Source: Chimonanthus salicifolius (Eukaryota; Streptophyta; Magnoliopsida; Laurales; Calycanthaceae). Taken from it: DNA of 64,000 nt. The stretch covers positions 32,241,708 through 32,305,707 of the forward strand of contig CM023532.1 in assembly GCA_013350335.1 (NCBI GenBank). Reading direction: 5' to 3'. The translations under genes were made by a program, and so were the position numbers. Below the pieces are notes generated by a model, which worked only from the letters and a program-made list of their open reading frames with translations, ran no database searches and was not told where the DNA came from. Of the stretch, positions 57,026-64,000 are shown piece by piece (position 1 is the stretch's first letter; each line of letters begins with the position of its first letter).

Positions 57026-59200
57026 ATGGCTTCCTTCTTTCTCACTTTGATTTCCTTCTTCTTTCCTCGTCATCTTCCTCCAGAACCCTCTCTCTTCCAA
57101 CGCGAATCTCCACAAAACCAACATCTTCAGAACCCAAAACCTCTCCCAACACGACCCACCAAAATCATCCTCCCCAACGACCTTCTTCCAAGTCGCAAAA
57201 CCCATCAAAATCCCCCCAACAAAACCCTGCTCTCTTCTCATCTTACAACACCATTTCGCCTACACTTACTCCAAACCTCCTGTCACTGCTCCTTATACTC
57301 CCCCAAACCACTGCCCTTCTCAAAACTTCTCCAAAATCGTCCTCCAGTGGACTGCAACCTGCAAAGGCCGCCAATTCGACCGCATTTTCGGCGTCTGGTT
57401 GGGAGGAGTGGAGCTTCTCCGCTCCTGCACAGCAGAACCCAGGGCTACCGGAATCGTCTGGACTGTCGAAAAGGACATTACAAGGTACTCTTCCCTTCTC
57501 GAACTCCCACAACCACTCGCCATCTATGTAGGCAATTGATGTAGATTGGTCGCAGATGACTGCTTGGATTGCCTGAATCACAAAAGTGGGCTAGAAGTCC
57601 AGACGCCGTGGTTTGGCGTCAAACGTCCATAACTTTCAAACTGACCATCAATTGCTTGTGTTAGATATCGACGGAATTTGCAGGCAACTCACCCATTTCT
57701 AGTTGATTTTGTTTTAAGGGCAAGTTCCATCGTTCAAGTGCCAAATAGACTTCTTTTTTTTTTTTTTTGTAAAAAGTCTTATTTTTAGTACATTTTGTTT
57801 GATGCATTTTTGGGTTGTTAGGTACTCTTCGCTTCTCAAACACCCACAAACACTCGCTGTCTATCTCGGAAATCTCGTTGATAAAACATATACTGGAATC
57901 TACCATGTCAATATAACAATCCTTTTCTATCCTGAAGAAAATACCCATGTTCGTTTTCCACCAAATTCGGCGAATTTGGCTTCTGGGTTTGATTCCCCTG
58001 CTGATTTGATATTACCCATTTCACGAAACCTGCCATTGAATGACGGTTTGTGGTTTCTGGTGGAGAATTCGACGGATATTCAGACAAAGGACTTCACCAT
58101 CCCCAGAAATGTGTATAGAGCTGTTCTTGAAGTGTTTGTTTCTTTTCATTCTGGTGACGAGTCTTGGTATGGGAATCCCCCCAATGAGTATGTAATTGCA
58201 AACAATTTGACGGAGACACCTGGAAATGGTGCATTTAGGGAGGTTGTTGTGAGTCTTGATGATGTGATAATTGGTGCCATTTGGCCTTTTACTGTGATAT
58301 ATACTGGAGGGATCAATCCCCTGTTATGGAGACCCATTACAGGCATCGGGTCGTTCGATCTTCCTTCTTATGATATTGAGATTACACCTTTTCTTGGGAA
58401 TTTATTGGATGGGAGACATCATAAGTTCAAATTTGCCGTCACAAATGCTTTAAGAGAGTGGTTTATAGATGCCAATTTGCATCTTTGGTTGGATCATGCG
58501 AATGCAGAAACTGAAGGGAAGCTGATTAAATACAATTCACCTCCATTGACAACTTCTTTGACTTCAAATTTTCGAGGTCTAAATGGTACTTTCCTCACTA
58601 AAGCAAGTAGATCAATATCTTCGACGGGTTGGGTGAAGTCATCCCACGGGAAGATCACAACCTATTCATACCAAGGATGCAATTTTATAAATTCAATGAT
58701 GTTTGGGGAGAATGGGGATCTGCAGGTTGTGAATCAGACCATAGACGCTAATTCTGGTGTATATGCCAAACACAGGGCCTCTGACTTGTACTCAATCCAA
58801 GTCTTCCAAAGGTTTCCTCTTTATATGAGTGAAAAGAATGTGGATCAAGGTAATGGGAGCTTCTCTTCAGCTACAAACATCTCATTGGGATTCAATGAGG
58901 ACCGGTTCTTGGGTCCAGCGATTTGGTTTCACAATCAGCTCTCTCAGGAACAAACAGGATGGACAGGGTCAAATGCTTGTAAAGGGGAACTTAGTAACAA
59001 GTGGATTGGGTAGTACCCAGCAAGAATACAAATACGAGAGCAGCGACGGTTGCTACTTCAGGAATGTGAGTAGTAGAAACTACACTATCCTTTATGATAA
59101 ATGGGGAGATCATTGTAGCAAAGATTCAAAGATTAGGTTCGCAGTTCAGATTTGGAAGAACGCTGCCTTCAACAGCTTGGAGGGCATTCCCATCATCTGA
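57026..59200 (+). CDS. PNGase A (peptide-N4-(N-acetyl-beta-glucosaminyl)asparagine amidase A) homologue, two exons, two apparent frameshifts
   Basis: PNGase A removes N-glycans from glycopeptides in the secretory system, vacuole or cell wall. Exon 1 is 57026-57484, exon 2 is 57822-59200. The start MASFFLTLISFF plus (after skipping one T near 57060) FLVIFLQNPLSSNA makes a good signal peptide. Then come FFQVAKPIKIPPTKPCSLLI, YTYSKPPVTAPYTPP, GRQFDRIFGVWLGGVELLRS and GIVWTVEKDITR. Exon 2 continues YSSLLKHPQTLAVYLGNLVD, IYHVNITILFYPEE, YRAVLEVFVSFHSGDESWYG, ANNLTETPGNGAFREVVVSL and GAIWPFTVIYTGGINPLLWR. A second one-base shift near 58960 leads to VKGNLVTSGLGSTQQEY and SDGCYFRNVSSRNYTILYDK, ending at 59200. 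Skipping both extra bases gives about 611 residues, a normal length, with phases matching. PNGase A genes that I know are usually intronless. This intron starts with a duplicate of exon 2's start (see findings). Whether the shifts are real is uncertain. Confidence 0.9.
57485..57821 (+). other. PNGase A intron carrying a diverged 52 bp duplicate of the exon 2 start
   Basis: The intron opens GTACTCTTCCCTTCTCGAAC and exon 2 opens GTACTCTTCGCTTCTCAAAC. They match at 43 of 52 bases, and both are preceded by AG. Read through, the first copy codes YSSLLELPQPLAIYVGN and then stops. The remaining intron is unrelated to the exon and has a T-run near 57750. Confidence 0.75.
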
Positions 59201-60033
59201 CATGAATAAGCAAGATAAATAGGGACTAGATTGATCAACTTGTTTGAAGTTTCAAGTATGCTATTAAAGATGACTTCGTATTTAACTCTGCATTGTTGCA
59301 TCTGAAGACAAGTGACCCATATGATCAAATGGTGGAAGTGATTCTTGAACATGATTCTACCCAAGTTAAATTGTTTCAGTCGATACTTCATTACTTCTTA
59401 GTTCTGTTTCCTACACTTCTCTTTTCTCTTTTGGGTGCTTTAAGTACTTATGATAAAATTTGATTCAACAATTGCATAGTTGGAATTCAAACCATTATTC
59501 ATTGTTTGATAGTTATTTTTCAATAAGAGTGTGTTTCTTAGTTTTCATATTGCAGAAAACGCTGGCGATGGTACTGTTTATTTTCTGCATTTTGATGAAA
59601 AATCATCATCAGTATCTATTACAAATACTGTTTTAGTACATCTTATTATAGTGGAGAAGAAGAATCATATGTTATTGAACATTTTCCAACCATATGATGG
59701 GATAGACTGAACTGGTCGCCATCATATGAATGAATGAATATTCATTCTGCTCAAGAAATAGATAATTGGTTAATGGTCTACCATTAAGACATGTTTTGGT
59801 CCAATTTAATTTACTCGTGAAGAAATGGTAATCTTGATTTTAGTTTCTCTCCTTTAATGTCGAATGGCTCTTAATTCAACTTAAAACATCAAGTTCGAAA
59901 TAAAATTACAGCAATGCAACCAAATGAAAAAAATTACAAAAACGACAACAATGACGAATGGAACTAAGGAGATGGTGACTGCATTTGTGATGGTTTTGGG
60001 ACCATGAAAGCTAAAAAATGCAATGCAAATTCA
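59201..60033. other. Intergenic between tail-to-tail PNGase A and protease genes
   Basis: It holds the 3' flanks of both genes. No other feature was recognised. Confidence 0.45.

Positions 60034-64000
<3,967 letters not shown>

Noticed and set aside
57026..57544. 172-codon frame read straight from the PNGase A ATG
   Set aside because: Its Pro/Leu-rich product has no family resemblance beyond the first dozen codons; the neighbouring frame carries the conserved PNGase A sequence.
530..58968. Programmed +1 frameshifting as an explanation of the six frame breaks
   Set aside because: No common slippery sequence or stop context is shared between the sites; sequencing insertions or decay explain them more simply.

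Overview
The window looks like nuclear DNA from a flowering plant. It is AT-rich, has GT-AG introns, and carries plant-specific families: a Tubby-like F-box protein, a plant cysteine oxidase, a GARP MYB regulator, a DUF688 protein, a PNGase A and a granulin-containing papain-like protease. Intergenic space is packed with small transposon remnants. The proteins read like a dicot or magnoliid rather than a grass, but I cannot name the species.

Seven protein-coding loci can be supported. They are: (1) the 3' end of a Tubby-like F-box gene (+, 313-887, cut by the left edge); (2) an unrecognised two-exon gene with a Cys-rich C-terminal motif (-, 2425-4164); (3) a five-exon plant cysteine oxidase of the PCO4/PCO5 type (+, 13125-19522, with probable 5' UTR exons from about 9990); (4) a six-exon GARP/MYB-like regulator with EAR-type motifs (+, 40117-42444); (5) a DUF688 gene (-, 50868-53146, 5' UTR exon near 54.7 kb); (6) a PNGase A homologue (+, 57026-59200); and (7) a papain/granulin cysteine protease (-, 60034 to beyond the right edge). 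They do not form a pathway or cluster. This is ordinary plant gene space of unrelated single genes, with a roughly 20 kb repeat-rich gap (19.5-40 kb).

The repeats were read from their ends and target-site duplications. There is a dispersed hAT-like MITE family rich in ATATCGGCCGAT-like palindromes (six copies with 8 bp target duplications, plus relatives). A second hAT-like MITE (27034-27402) has a perfect 8 bp duplication. Other classes are a tRNA-type SINE family (at least six copies), three TRIM-like elements with a tRNA-iMet primer site, four foldback MITEs, a decayed Copia pol fragment and three decayed LINE fragments, two of which lie inside the cysteine-oxidase intron.

The most notable points are as follows. 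The PNGase A intron begins with a diverged duplicate of the start of the next exon, with the same AG|GTACTCTTC sequence at both splice junctions, so it may be a gained intron. Six single-base frameshifts in three genes are all in the same direction (one extra base), which looks like residual insertion errors in the assembly but could be real decay. The cysteine oxidase has Arg where the family has Gly right after its metal-binding HNHP motif. I saw no CRISPR, rRNA or functional tRNA gene, and no convincing new multi-gene system.
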